Source of the DNA: an uncultured Clostridiaceae bacterium
GTDB taxonomy: Bacteria; Bacillota; Clostridia; Lachnospirales; Lachnospiraceae
Reading direction: 5' to 3'
Length of the DNA stretch: 28,075 bases
Assembly: GCA_949841235.1 (NCBI GenBank)
Contig: CATKZA010000001.1
Span: 1 to 28,075 of the forward strand
Shown: positions 1-6,471 of the stretch, in pieces
Layout of the letters: each line of letters starts with the position of its first letter
How positions within the stretch are numbered: position 1 is the stretch's first letter
The notes under the pieces: generated by a model
What the model was told of the DNA's origin: nothing
What the model saw: only the letters and a program-made list of their open reading frames with translations
Database searches by the model: none
Position numbers and translations under genes: made by a program

Positions 1-546
1 TTTGACGACAGGCACTTCCTCCGGGTTAATCGACAAAACACCGTTCTTAACTGTATAGCCAAGCATATCCCGGCCAAAAACCACGCCCTGCTCCATGCGC
101 CTTTGCTGTCCCCATTTCACACGCTCCGAGGTTTTTCGGCTTTCCTCCTGTGCCAGACTGGCCATGATGGTCAGACGCAGTTCGCCGTCGCTGTCACGGG
201 TGTCAATGTTATCAATCGTAAAAATGACACCGACCCCCGCTTCTTTCAGCTTTCTTGTATAGGAAAGGGTATCCACCGTATTTCTTGCAAAGCGGGAAAC
301 CTCTTTCGTCAGAATCAGATGAAATTTCCCGCCAAGGGCATCCTGTATCATTTGATTGAATCCGGCACGCCTGCTTGTCTGGGTTCCGCTGATTCCCTCA
401 TCAAAATATACCTCACTCAGTTCCATATCCTTCTGACTGCTGATATAATTTGCAAAATAACTTTTCTGACTGGTTAAAGAATTAACTTGGTCATCCTTTT
501 CTGTTGATACCCTTGCATATGCTGCAACCCGCAATTTATTTCCCAT
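1..546 (-). CDS. Large serine recombinase, N-terminal 182 residues (cut by window edge)
   Basis: The frame is open from ATG 546 to the left edge, so only the N-terminal part is visible. It starts MGNKLRVAAYARVSTEKDDQ, the classic serine-recombinase start, and Ser14 in YARVS is the expected nucleophile. Further on are FDEGISGT (about residues 49-56), LTKEVSRFARNT, the catalytic-core pattern with its conserved arginine, and LTIMASLAQEESRKTSERVKWG, the resolvase helix E. This is the resolvase domain (PF00239) of the large serine recombinases of TnpX/Tn4451-like and other Firmicutes integrative elements. It catalyses excision and integration of its element. An SD (GGAGG) sits just ahead of the start. 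The preceding gene (567-737) ends 20 nt upstream, so the two are probably co-transcribed. The DNA-binding recombinase domain should lie outside the window. Confidence 0.93.
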   Translation of the reverse strand, partial: MGNKLRVAAYARVSTEKDDQVNSLTSQKSYFANYISSQKDMELSEVYFDEGISGTQTSRRAGFNQMIQDALGGKFHLILTKEVSRFARNTVDTLSYTRKLKEAGVGVIFTIDNIDTRDSDGELRLTIMASLAQEESRKTSERVKWGQQRRMEQGVVFGRDMLGYTVKNGVLSINPEEVPVVK

Positions 547-566
547 TTGTACTACCTCCACTGCTG

Positions 567-737
567 TCACTTCGTTTTTAATAAAATGCAAAGCTGCCCG
601 TCAGATAGCATTTTTTTTCGATGTAATTCTTTGTAAATTCCCCTTTCCAAAACGTCATAAAAAGAACGCCACGCTTCTGCTGGTATCTGATTCTTATCGC
701 TGTATGTCGTTGTCCTGTCAAAATCTTCTTCCTTCAT
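567..737 (-). CDS. Small SHOCT-like protein upstream of the recombinase (56 aa)
   Basis: A 56-codon gene starts at ATG 737, 7 nt after a strong AGGAGG, and ends 20 nt before the recombinase start. The C-terminal third, IYKELHRKKMLSDGQLCILL, fits the SHOCT pattern (short amphipathic helix, Gly/Leu turn, second helix). The N-terminus is acidic and ends in the segment IPAEAWRSFYDVL. Small proteins of this kind often precede serine recombinases in Lachnospiraceae integrative elements. From that position I infer a role in oligomerisation or recombination control, not a demonstrated one. No transmembrane segment or signal peptide is visible. Confidence 0.7.
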   Translation of the reverse strand: MKEEDFDRTTTYSDKNQIPAEAWRSFYDVLERGIYKELHRKKMLSDGQLCILLKTK

Positions 738-1374
738 GACAAGCCCTCCTGATACTGCTTTTTACATTATATGCAGGTCAGTTTTTCTATTCTATTTTAA
801 CAGCAAACAGAAAACGTGACATCTCTGCTCTGTCACGAATTTAAAACGGCAAAAATGATAAACATAAAAATCCTTACCCTCTTTCATCCACCCAAATTGA
901 GATTTTATGCGAGCATAAGAAAATCAGACCATCCGAACTAATCTGGGGTAACCCTTCGGAAAAAGAAGTAAATTTTATTAAAATGATGATTCCCTTTTCA
1001 TCACTGCCTTTGAACAATTTTGGAGCAGATACAAAAATACGTATCTAGCATACTTACTTTTCTTCCGCAGCACGGAAAACTCATTTTCCTGTCATCCCCC
1101 GGGTTTTCGTGCATTTGAAAAACAGCCGCAAACCAGTGCAGAAGGGCGGAATACGTGGCGAGAAAGGAGAGAAAGTGCATGCCGGAAATAGGCTTCCCCG
1201 GGGGAAGCGATTGGCAAAGGGGACTTTTATCCTCCCTGCCTGTGGAGCTCGGGCAGACCAACGCCAGACGGCGGTGCTGGGAATGGTAAAAAAACACCGC
1301 CCCCGATTCTGTTTTGTAGCAGAACCAAAGACGGCATTACACCTTTTTATTTATGCTGTTATCCCATGATACGC
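738..1374. other. Intergenic stretch with hairpins, no confident gene
   Basis: No convincing coding region is seen in these 637 bases. There is a 7-bp perfect hairpin (CGTGACA/TGTCACG, 815-837). A palindrome TTATGC-GA-GCATAA lies at 905-918 inside a longer imperfect inverted repeat, and an 8-bp palindrome GCTTCCCC/GGGGAAGC at 1192-1208. A 36-codon frame at 1179-1289 (+) starts MPEIGFPGGSDWQRG and has an AAGGAGAG-type SD 7 nt ahead of its ATG. It contains the palindrome and matches nothing I recognise. The longer frames on both strands here overlap each other and have no family signal. Confidence 0.5.
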
Positions 1375-1944
1375 TTATAACTTCAAGCCAACTAATTCCC
1401 CTATCTGCTCTTTGCTCCAAAATTCCGATTCCCAATAAAAAAATCTGTCTTTTCTCTTTTTGAATATCCGATATGCCTCGTCTGTATTGTCATAGATATG
1501 ACAGACATCGCAAACATCCAGAAGACTGGGAATTAACTTCAGTGCTTTGCTGTATCTCGACAGGATTTTATCTTCCGGAACATCATGTCCGCCTGAAACA
1601 AAACGAGACCGGACACGCAATACATTTATCTTGGGATTACTCGTCAATACATATATACATCGAATAAAATACCCCTTATTCTTTGCCTTTTTTAGCAATA
1701 ACAGATTGCGTTCTGTAGAAAGAACCGTCTCAAAAGTAAAACTCTCATTTTGCTCTATCAACTGATTTCTAATTTTATCTGCCCGAATTGCTGCATCCAT
1801 ATCACTGCATAATGTTACTTTCTTAATATCATCCGCATTGATATAGGGCTCTATCGTCTTTGCCAGTTTGGTAATTGTTGTTTTGCCACTGCCGTTCGGA
1901 CCTGCAAAAACGATGATTTCCGGCTTCCTAATCAAATCAGGCAT
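1375..1944 (-). CDS. Zeta-toxin-family P-loop kinase (189 aa)
   Basis: The protein begins MPDLIRKPEIIVFAGPNGSG and carries Walker A GPNGSGKT at residues 15-22. It also has INADDI (35-40) and FETVLS (71-76). These are the hallmarks of the zeta toxin / P-loop kinase family (PF06414), in which known members phosphorylate UDP-N-acetylglucosamine and block wall synthesis. The start at 1944 is chosen because GGGAGGAGGG lies just upstream and its ATG overlaps the previous gene's stop by 8 nt (ATGCCTGA), implying translational coupling. At 189 residues it is shorter than classic zeta (about 287), so it may belong to the short chromosomal branch. A regulatory ATPase or kinase role remains possible. 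Confidence 0.8.
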   Translation of the reverse strand: MPDLIRKPEIIVFAGPNGSGKTTITKLAKTIEPYINADDIKKVTLCSDMDAAIRADKIRNQLIEQNESFTFETVLSTERNLLLLKKAKNKGYFIRCIYVLTSNPKINVLRVRSRFVSGGHDVPEDKILSRYSKALKLIPSLLDVCDVCHIYDNTDEAYRIFKKRKDRFFYWESEFWSKEQIGELVGLKL

Positions 1945-2125
1945 ATTCCCTCCTCCCATCCGGATATTCCAAATAGGGCTGCTTCTTTTCCCTGTCATAT
2001 TTTACAATGGGAGCACCTTTTATTTTTTTAATCTCATTATCTATCCGCACCGCTTCATGAAACCGCCTTGTCAGTTCCTCGTCAGAAACGCCACAGGTTG
2101 AATCCAGTTCATTTAATTCTGTCAT
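1937..2125 (-). CDS. Putative antitoxin partner of the zeta-like toxin (62 aa)
   Basis: The ORF starts MTELNELDSTCGVSDEELTR at 2125, with GGAGGA a few nt upstream. It ends in PYLEYPDGRREYA, its last 8 nt overlapping the toxin gene. The protein is small and charged, and predicted helical up to about residue 36. The C-terminal part (IVKYDREKKQPYLEYPDG) could make an extended strand that occupies a partner's active site. It does not look like classic epsilon antitoxin. The antitoxin role is inferred only from size, gene order and coupling to the toxin. A start 18 nt upstream (MKKEEP) is possible but would swallow the SD. Confidence 0.68.
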   Translation of the reverse strand: MTELNELDSTCGVSDEELTRRFHEAVRIDNEIKKIKGAPIVKYDREKKQPYLEYPDGRREYA

Positions 2126-2150
2126 AGGCTCCTCCTTTTTCACTGCCTAT

Positions 2151-2178
2151 TTTATATATGCGGCTTTGTATCAGGCAA
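2151..2178 (-). promoter_or_regulatory. Probable sigma-A promoter of the toxin-antitoxin operon
   Basis: On the minus strand TTGCCT (2178-2173) and TATAAA (2156-2151) are separated by 16 bp. They lie about 25 bp upstream of the antitoxin start. No other gene could be served from this position. Confidence 0.5.
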
Positions 2179-2282
2179 TGCGTTGAGACAAAGCGTTATA
2201 AAAATGTATCTTTTCTTCTTATACAAAACAGTATAAACCGCTTTGCGACATAATACAACTTCAAATTTTTCTTTCCCATAAC

Positions 2283-2308
2283 AAAAAAAGAACTGCCCGT
2301 TACCGGGC
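2283..2308 (-). terminator. Rho-independent terminator, minus strand
   Basis: The stem GCCCG/CGGGC with a GTAA loop (2308-2295) is followed, after AGTTC, by seven Ts on the minus strand (2289-2283). It isolates the toxin-antitoxin operon from the transposase remnant upstream. A second inverted repeat, GGTATC/GATACC, sits immediately before it. Confidence 0.55.
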
Positions 2309-2512
2309 ACCCGGTATCCACCAGCAGATACCCGTTCCTTAAAACTTTTAACAAAAAAATGATTACTTACCCGACCATCCGTACGCATCCCTCTTCTGCA
2401 TAGTAACGGTACACGTTATCCGACTGAAATTCCTCCGGCTCTACATACCCTGCGTTTTCCATTCCGGCAGCCGGTTCCGTCTCCCCGTCCGGGACCTGCC
2501 CTGACAGGTGCA

Positions 2513-2756
2513 ATCCAGAACCAGCACCTTTACCCGGTTCGGTCTGGTAAGGGCGCAGAATGCACCGGTCACTTTTGCAGACAGGAGCAGAAGGAACCTC
2601 GTCCAATTAAAGGAAACGTTATTCAAGAAGCGGTAGTAAGTGTTTTTGGACACTGCCAGATCCTTCCGTTTTCAACATCTTTCCAATCTGAAGTTCCCTG
2701 ATTGCGTTGGAAAATTGATTTTGGGTATTTTCATTTTGGCTCGTTTGGTTTATCAT
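2513..2756 (-). pseudogene. Degenerate IS4-like transposase fragment
   Basis: Two pieces of one transposase lie in different frames. The N-terminus (MINQTSQNENTQNQFSNAIR to about IGKML) runs from ATG 2756 to about 2673. From 2653 a second frame reads SKNTYYRFLNN, FNWTRFLLLLSAKV and LTRPNRVKVLVLD, ending at about 2513. This is the familiar start of IS4-like DDE transposases, up to the first catalytic Asp. Compared with the family, some tens of residues between the pieces are missing, and everything after VLVLD is replaced by unrelated sequence. A promoter-like TTAAAA-17-TATAAT precedes it. The stretch 2309-2512 has an open frame ending CVRMVG that I do not recognise. No intact IS ends were identified. 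It cannot encode an active transposase. Confidence 0.72.
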
Positions 2757-2962
2757 AAGATCAGCACCTCTTCTTTTGTGTTTTAATTTTGTGGTGATCT
2801 TATTATACCAAAGATTAGGTGCTGTTTTAATGTCAAGGAAGCAATTTATAACATTATTTTGCTTGAACATTCAAAGGTTTGTACCAACTTTGTTGGTGGG
2901 AAAGTTGAGTTATTATTATATCAAACTTCTGTTTTTCTCTCAATTACTTACGTAAAAAAATT

Positions 2963-3011
2963 TTGCCCCACGCCACACCCCCGTATTTTCAGGCATTCCG
3001 CCGTGGGGCAA
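2963..3011. repeat. Perfect 10-bp inverted repeat at the catalase-remnant junction
   Basis: TTGCCCCACG (2963-2972) and CGTGGGGCAA (3002-3011) are exact reverse complements separated by 29 bp. They sit where the manganese-catalase homology stops. They could be the arms of a small mobile-element end, a transcription terminator, or a recombinase core. Confidence 0.55.
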
Positions 3012-3018
3012 TACCGGC

Positions 3019-3450
3019 ACGGATACAGGCACGGAAGAATTAGCCCATATGGAAATTGTCGCCGCCATCATTCACCAGTTGACCAAAGACCTGACGCCAG
3101 AAGAAATCAAGGCCTCCGGTTTTGACAAATATTATATTGACCATACCTTGGGCATCTGGCCCCAGTCCGCTGGCGGTCAGGAATTTAGTTCCCTACAGTT
3201 CCAGAGTACCGGAGATACCATCACGGATCTGTATGAAGATATGGCGGCAGAGCAGAAGGCTCGCCTGACATATGACAATATTCTCCGCATTATCAAGGAT
3301 CCCGAAATCGCCGATCCCATTCGATTCTTGAGAGAGAGAGAAATCGTCCATTTCCAGCGTTTCGGCGAATCCCTGCGCAGAGTACAGGATAGTCTGGACA
3401 GCAGGAATTTCTATGCTTTTAATCCGCAGATCGACAAAAAGACGTGCTAG
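3019..3450 (+). pseudogene. N-terminally truncated manganese catalase / CotJC-like protein
   Basis: The frame gives TDTGTEELAHMEIVAAIIHQ, then DLYEDMAAEQKARLTYDNIL and IRFLREREIVHFQRFGESLR, ending in NFYAFNPQ. These are the metal-binding helices of the manganese catalase / spore-coat CotJC family: the Glu and His of EELAH, the Glu of AAEQKAR and the His of IVHFQRF. The N-terminal helix bearing the first bridging Glu is absent. The frame upstream (open only from about 2956) shows no family similarity, and no in-frame ATG occurs before 3049, which lies inside the first remaining motif. It is most likely inactive, truncated by the rearrangements to its left. A terminator follows directly. Confidence 0.82.
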
Positions 3451-3473
3451 CCTAATTCTGCGGCTTGCAAATA

Positions 3474-3515
3474 CCCCGGGGGAACTGATTCCGAACTGGT
3501 CTCCCGGGGATTTTT
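3474..3515 (+). terminator. Rho-independent terminator after the catalase remnant
   Basis: CCCCGGGGGA (3474-3483) pairs with TCTCCCGGGG (3500-3509) with one G-T wobble, followed by A and five Ts. It separates the remnant from the promoter of the next operon. Confidence 0.8.
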
Positions 3516-3524
3516 GTCTATTTT

Positions 3525-3553
3525 TTGACTTTCTGCACAGAAAAGAATATAAT
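3525..3553 (+). promoter_or_regulatory. Near-consensus sigma-A promoter of the stator operon
   Basis: TTGACT (3525-3530), a 17-bp spacer and a perfect TATAAT (3548-3553). It directs transcription into the MotA/ZorA-like gene at 3672, leaving a leader of roughly 110 nt. It starts 10 bp after the preceding terminator. Confidence 0.85.
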
Positions 3554-3671
3554 GAAAATAACATATGTTATAGTTTTGCACGCTGGCAATCATCAGGCCA
3601 ATCAGAGCATGTTCAGACCGATGAATTGCCATATAGTAACAGGAAATTACAGAATGGAGAAGGAAAACACT

Positions 3672-4712
3672 ATGAAAACAGGAAGCGAAGGCATTTTATT
3701 CCCAGTTTACTTTATCATGATTGCAGTGGCCGTCTGCTTGAACGTATTCAGCGGATCCGGCTATGACCCGGTAAATATCGTAGTAAACATCTGCATGTTT
3801 ATGATTATTGGATGCATTATCCTCTGGGCAAACACCCGGTGCTTCATGCCGGTAAGCAGGATGGTGGCACGAATGCGCTACACCATACAGACCATTGAAA
3901 TTGACTTTGACAAATCCGAAGCATATCTATGGCGAAAATACAAGGACAAGACCAAGCTTTTTGACAACAAACTGCTAGACCAGCGGTTCAACGAATATAA
4001 ACTGGAAAGCATGCGAATGAGCATCCTGTCCGAACACGGACTGCGTTGCGATATCGAGGACTACATCAATGAATATTTTATAGATGCCACGATAAAAAAG
4101 GGAATGCTCAGCATCATTCCGGGAGTGCTGACCGGACTGGGCATCCTGGGTACCTTCGTGGGCCTTTCCTTTGGACTACAGAACTTTAATACCGGCACGG
4201 CGGCGGCAATCACAAACAGCATCGCCCCTCTGATGGACGGCATCAAGATCGCCTTCCACACTTCCATTTATGGCATGGTATTTTCCTTGATATTTAACTT
4301 CGTATATAAGAAGAACTTGGAAGATGCCTATCGGACGGTGGACAAATTTTTAGAGACCTATCACAAATATGTACTGCCTAAGGCGGAGAGTGACAATATC
4401 CAAGTATTGGTAAATTGCATTGATGCCATGGGAGAAAAAATCGCTGACTGCATTGCCGAGGCCATGCAGCCCACCCCCCGAAACTTTTATGAAAATGGCA
4501 CCGAGCCAACGGGAAATCCATACGATGAAAATGAGCCGTCAGTAGATATGTACGAAAACCTCGCTGAGCCTTCCATAGATGCATATGGAAATCATGCCGA
4601 ACCTTCCATAAATGCATACGGAGATTATGCCGAATCTTCCATGGGTACATATAAAGATCATTCCGAACCTTCCATGGATACATTTGAAAATCATGCCGAC
4701 GGCTTGGAATAA
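3672..4712 (+). CDS. MotA/TolQ/ExbB-family channel subunit, ZorA-like (346 aa)
   Basis: Membrane segments are visible at about residues 8-26, 34-52, 145-169 and 191-212. The third carries IPGVLTGLGILGTFVGLSFG (149-168), the core motif of the MotA/TolQ/ExbB family (PF01618), close to that of ZorA from Zorya anti-phage systems. The fourth is IAFHTSIYGMVFSLIFNFVY. Between TM2 and TM3 lies a cytoplasmic domain of about 90 residues. The tail (278-346) is an acidic repeat array, described separately. The start at 3672 is chosen for the upstream GGAGAAGG; ATG 3654 is possible. With the OmpA-type partner downstream it should form a proton-driven, peptidoglycan-anchored rotary stator. ZorA proteins are usually longer, with a helical tail; this one has a short repeat tail and no ZorC/D/E beside it. 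Confidence 0.85.
   Translation: MKTGSEGILFPVYFIMIAVAVCLNVFSGSGYDPVNIVVNICMFMIIGCIILWANTRCFMPVSRMVARMRYTIQTIEIDFDKSEAYLWRKYKDKTKLFDNKLLDQRFNEYKLESMRMSILSEHGLRCDIEDYINEYFIDATIKKGMLSIIPGVLTGLGILGTFVGLSFGLQNFNTGTAAAITNSIAPLMDGIKIAFHTSIYGMVFSLIFNFVYKKNLEDAYRTVDKFLETYHKYVLPKAESDNIQVLVNCIDAMGEKIADCIAEAMQPTPRNFYENGTEPTGNPYDENEPSVDMYENLAEPSIDAYGNHAEPSINAYGDYAESSMGTYKDHSEPSMDTFENHADGLE
4503..4697 (+). repeat. 33-bp tandem repeat encoding 11-residue repeats in the channel tail
   Basis: Five consecutive 33-bp units (4533-4697) encode EPSVDMYENLA, EPSIDAYGNHA, EPSINAYGDYA, ESSMGTYKDHS and EPSMDTFENHA. A 10-residue unit, EPTGNPYDEN (from 4503), precedes them. The pattern is E-P-S-hydrophobic-[DN]-x-aromatic-x-[ND]-x-[AS]. 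The units are diverged, so this is an old expansion maintained at protein level. Confidence 0.9.
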
Positions 4713-4773
4713 CCATAGCCAGCGTTTTCACAGTCGGTCATGGGACGAAGCAACACCTGTACAGAATAATGTG

Positions 4774-4820
4774 CTAGTACAACGTATATTAAGTCTTTTA
4801 TTTAGTATTCGTCGTACTAG
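4774..4820. repeat. Inverted repeat between the two stator genes
   Basis: CTAGTACAACG (4774-4784) and CGTCGTACTAG (4810-4820) pair at 10 of 11 positions around a 25-nt AT-rich centre. There is no T-run after it. It lies in an unusual 162-bp gap between two genes that need balanced expression, so an mRNA-processing or stability element is plausible. Confidence 0.5.
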
Positions 4821-4874
4821 GTATAGAACTCACGGTAAATAGCAATACCAGAATACATAGAAACGAGGTAAATT

Positions 4875-5624
4875 ATGCGCGGCAAACATAGGCGGGAAGA
4901 GGAGGAGACCAGTTACTGGCTCTCCTATTCTGACATGATGGCAGCACTATTGCTGATATTTATACTGATTATCTCTTTTACCCTCCTGCAATCCCAGACG
5001 GTATACGAGGAGAAGGAAAATGAACTGATTGCGCAGAAGGAATTGGTGGAAGAGCAGCAGGAACAACTGGAAGAACAGCAGGAACAGTTGGACAAGCTGA
5101 TCGGCATCCGCAAGGAACTGATCGAAGCATTGAAGCAGGAATTTGAAGGCTCCGACCTGAGCGTGGCCGTAGACTCCAAGACCGGTTCCATTGCCCTGGA
5201 TTCCAGCATCCTCTTCGATTCCGGGCAGTATTCCCTAAAGACTACGGGAGAGGATTTGTTAAAGAAATTCCTTCCAAAATATATCAAGGTGCTGACCAGC
5301 AAGGACTTCAAGGATTATGTGTCGGAAATCATTATCGAGGGACACACTGACAGCACGGGAAGTTATTTATTCAATCTGGAACTTTCCCAGAAGCGGGCAC
5401 TCTCCGTATCTTCCTTCTGCCTGGATACGGAAAAGAATGTGCTATCCCAGGAGCAGGTTGGCCGTCTCCGCAAGATTGTCACCGCCAACGGCAAATCCTT
5501 TAGCAGTCCCGTACTGGATGCCAATGGCAGGGAAAATCAAAATGCCTCTCGAAGAGTGGAATTCCTATTCCGCTTGAAGGACGAGGAGATGATCAATGAC
5601 ATCAGTCAGATATTAAACGAATAG
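4875..5624 (+). CDS. OmpA/MotB-family peptidoglycan-anchoring protein, ZorB-like (249 aa)
   Basis: A short basic/acidic N-terminus leads into YWLSYSDMMAALLLIFIL (residues 14-31), the MotB/ZorB plug-helix and TM pattern; Asp20 is the likely proton-binding residue. Residues 45-80 form a Glu/Gln-rich coiled coil with the repeat EEQQEQL. The C-terminal OmpA domain (PF00691) shows IIIEGHTDSTGSYLFNLELS with QKRALSV and, near the end, NASRRVEFLFRL, the peptidoglycan-contact motifs. The length matches ZorB and is close to MotB. ATG 4875 has a GAGG SD 8 nt upstream. It is the stator partner of the gene at 3672. No flagellar genes are near, which favours a ZorAB-type or other non-flagellar role. Confidence 0.88.
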   Translation: MRGKHRREEEETSYWLSYSDMMAALLLIFILIISFTLLQSQTVYEEKENELIAQKELVEEQQEQLEEQQEQLDKLIGIRKELIEALKQEFEGSDLSVAVDSKTGSIALDSSILFDSGQYSLKTTGEDLLKKFLPKYIKVLTSKDFKDYVSEIIIEGHTDSTGSYLFNLELSQKRALSVSSFCLDTEKNVLSQEQVGRLRKIVTANGKSFSSPVLDANGRENQNASRRVEFLFRLKDEEMINDISQILNE

Positions 5625-5749
5625 AATGGCCAGCGCAGTCGTCAAGATTGCGGGAATGCGAAGCATGAAGCAATCCGCAGACTAATCCATGTGGCGTTGC
5701 CCGCAAAGAAGGCATGCCAGTATGCTTGCTAAATATAAGGAGAGGATCG

Positions 5750-6433
5750 ATGCCGGAACTAGAGATTATCGCCCATATCTACACGGATTTCCCTGAAAAG
5801 TTCGGGATTCCCAGACAGAGCGGCCTGGTTCCCGAACTTGCAGGAAAAATCATTTTCCAGGAAAAATTCCGGAGGGAAGAAGCATTTCGGGGCTTAGAGG
5901 AATTTTCCCATATATGGATACTCTGGCAATTCTCCCAGGCGTTGCGCCAGGACTGGACGCCCTCCGTCCGCCCGCCAAAATTAGGAGGAAATACGAGAAA
6001 GGGCGTATTTGCCACCCGCTCCCCCTTCCGTCCCAATGGCATCGGTCTTTCCTGCGTGAAGCTGGATGCCCTCAAATATGAAAAAGAATACGGCCCCGTC
6101 CTCCATGTGTCAGGAATAGACATGATGGACGGCACCCCCATCTATGACATCAAGCCCTATGTTCCCTATGCGGACAGCCAGCCTGATGCCTCCTGCGGAT
6201 TTGCGGATTCCGGAGAACGCAGTTCCCTGACCGTCAATATTTCCCCCTCCTGCAAAGATCATTTCCCCGAGGAAAAGTTATCCGCGCTGACCCATCTTCT
6301 GGCACAGGATCCCAGGCCCGCATATCAGGCCGATGCCTCCCGGGTTTACGGGCTTTCCTATGCTGGATATGAAGTAAAATTCCGTGTGGAGGCGAATGTC
6401 TTACACGTACTTTCAATTAATATAAAAGACTAA
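5750..6433 (+). CDS. trmO: tRNA (t6A37) N6-methyltransferase TrmO (TsaA family, 227 aa)
   Basis: TrmO uses S-adenosylmethionine to methylate N6-threonylcarbamoyladenosine at position 37 of threonine tRNAs. Family motifs are in order: FSHIWILWQF (52-61), the SAM-site signature KGVFATRSPFRPNGIGLS (84-101) and GTPIYDIKPYVPYADS (128-143). The C-terminal domain carries DPRPAYQ and VYGLSYAGYEVKF, typical of full-length bacterial TrmO. ATG 5750 is preceded by AAGGAGAGG at good spacing; an upstream ATG at 5714 has no SD. It lies 125 bp after the ZorB-like gene and 38 bp before the dGTPase gene on the same strand, with no terminator visible. Why a tRNA-modification gene should sit inside a stator operon is unclear. 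Confidence 0.92.
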   Translation: MPELEIIAHIYTDFPEKFGIPRQSGLVPELAGKIIFQEKFRREEAFRGLEEFSHIWILWQFSQALRQDWTPSVRPPKLGGNTRKGVFATRSPFRPNGIGLSCVKLDALKYEKEYGPVLHVSGIDMMDGTPIYDIKPYVPYADSQPDASCGFADSGERSSLTVNISPSCKDHFPEEKLSALTHLLAQDPRPAYQADASRVYGLSYAGYEVKFRVEANVLHVLSINIKD

Positions 6434-6471
6434 TTAAGTCATTGATATATTCACGCAAGGGAGGACGCAAT

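Noticed and set aside
1001..1369. Two opposed frames of 98 and 86 codons
   Set aside because: They overlap on opposite strands and neither has a convincing SD, composition or domain.
2152..2388. Open frames on the minus strand around the terminator, one reading YLLVDTGCPVTG
   Set aside because: They run through a good terminator, lack an SD and continue into AT-rich low-complexity sequence.
4503..4697. CRISPR array suggested by regular 33-bp units
   Set aside because: The units are contiguous, have no spacers and keep the reading frame of the channel gene.
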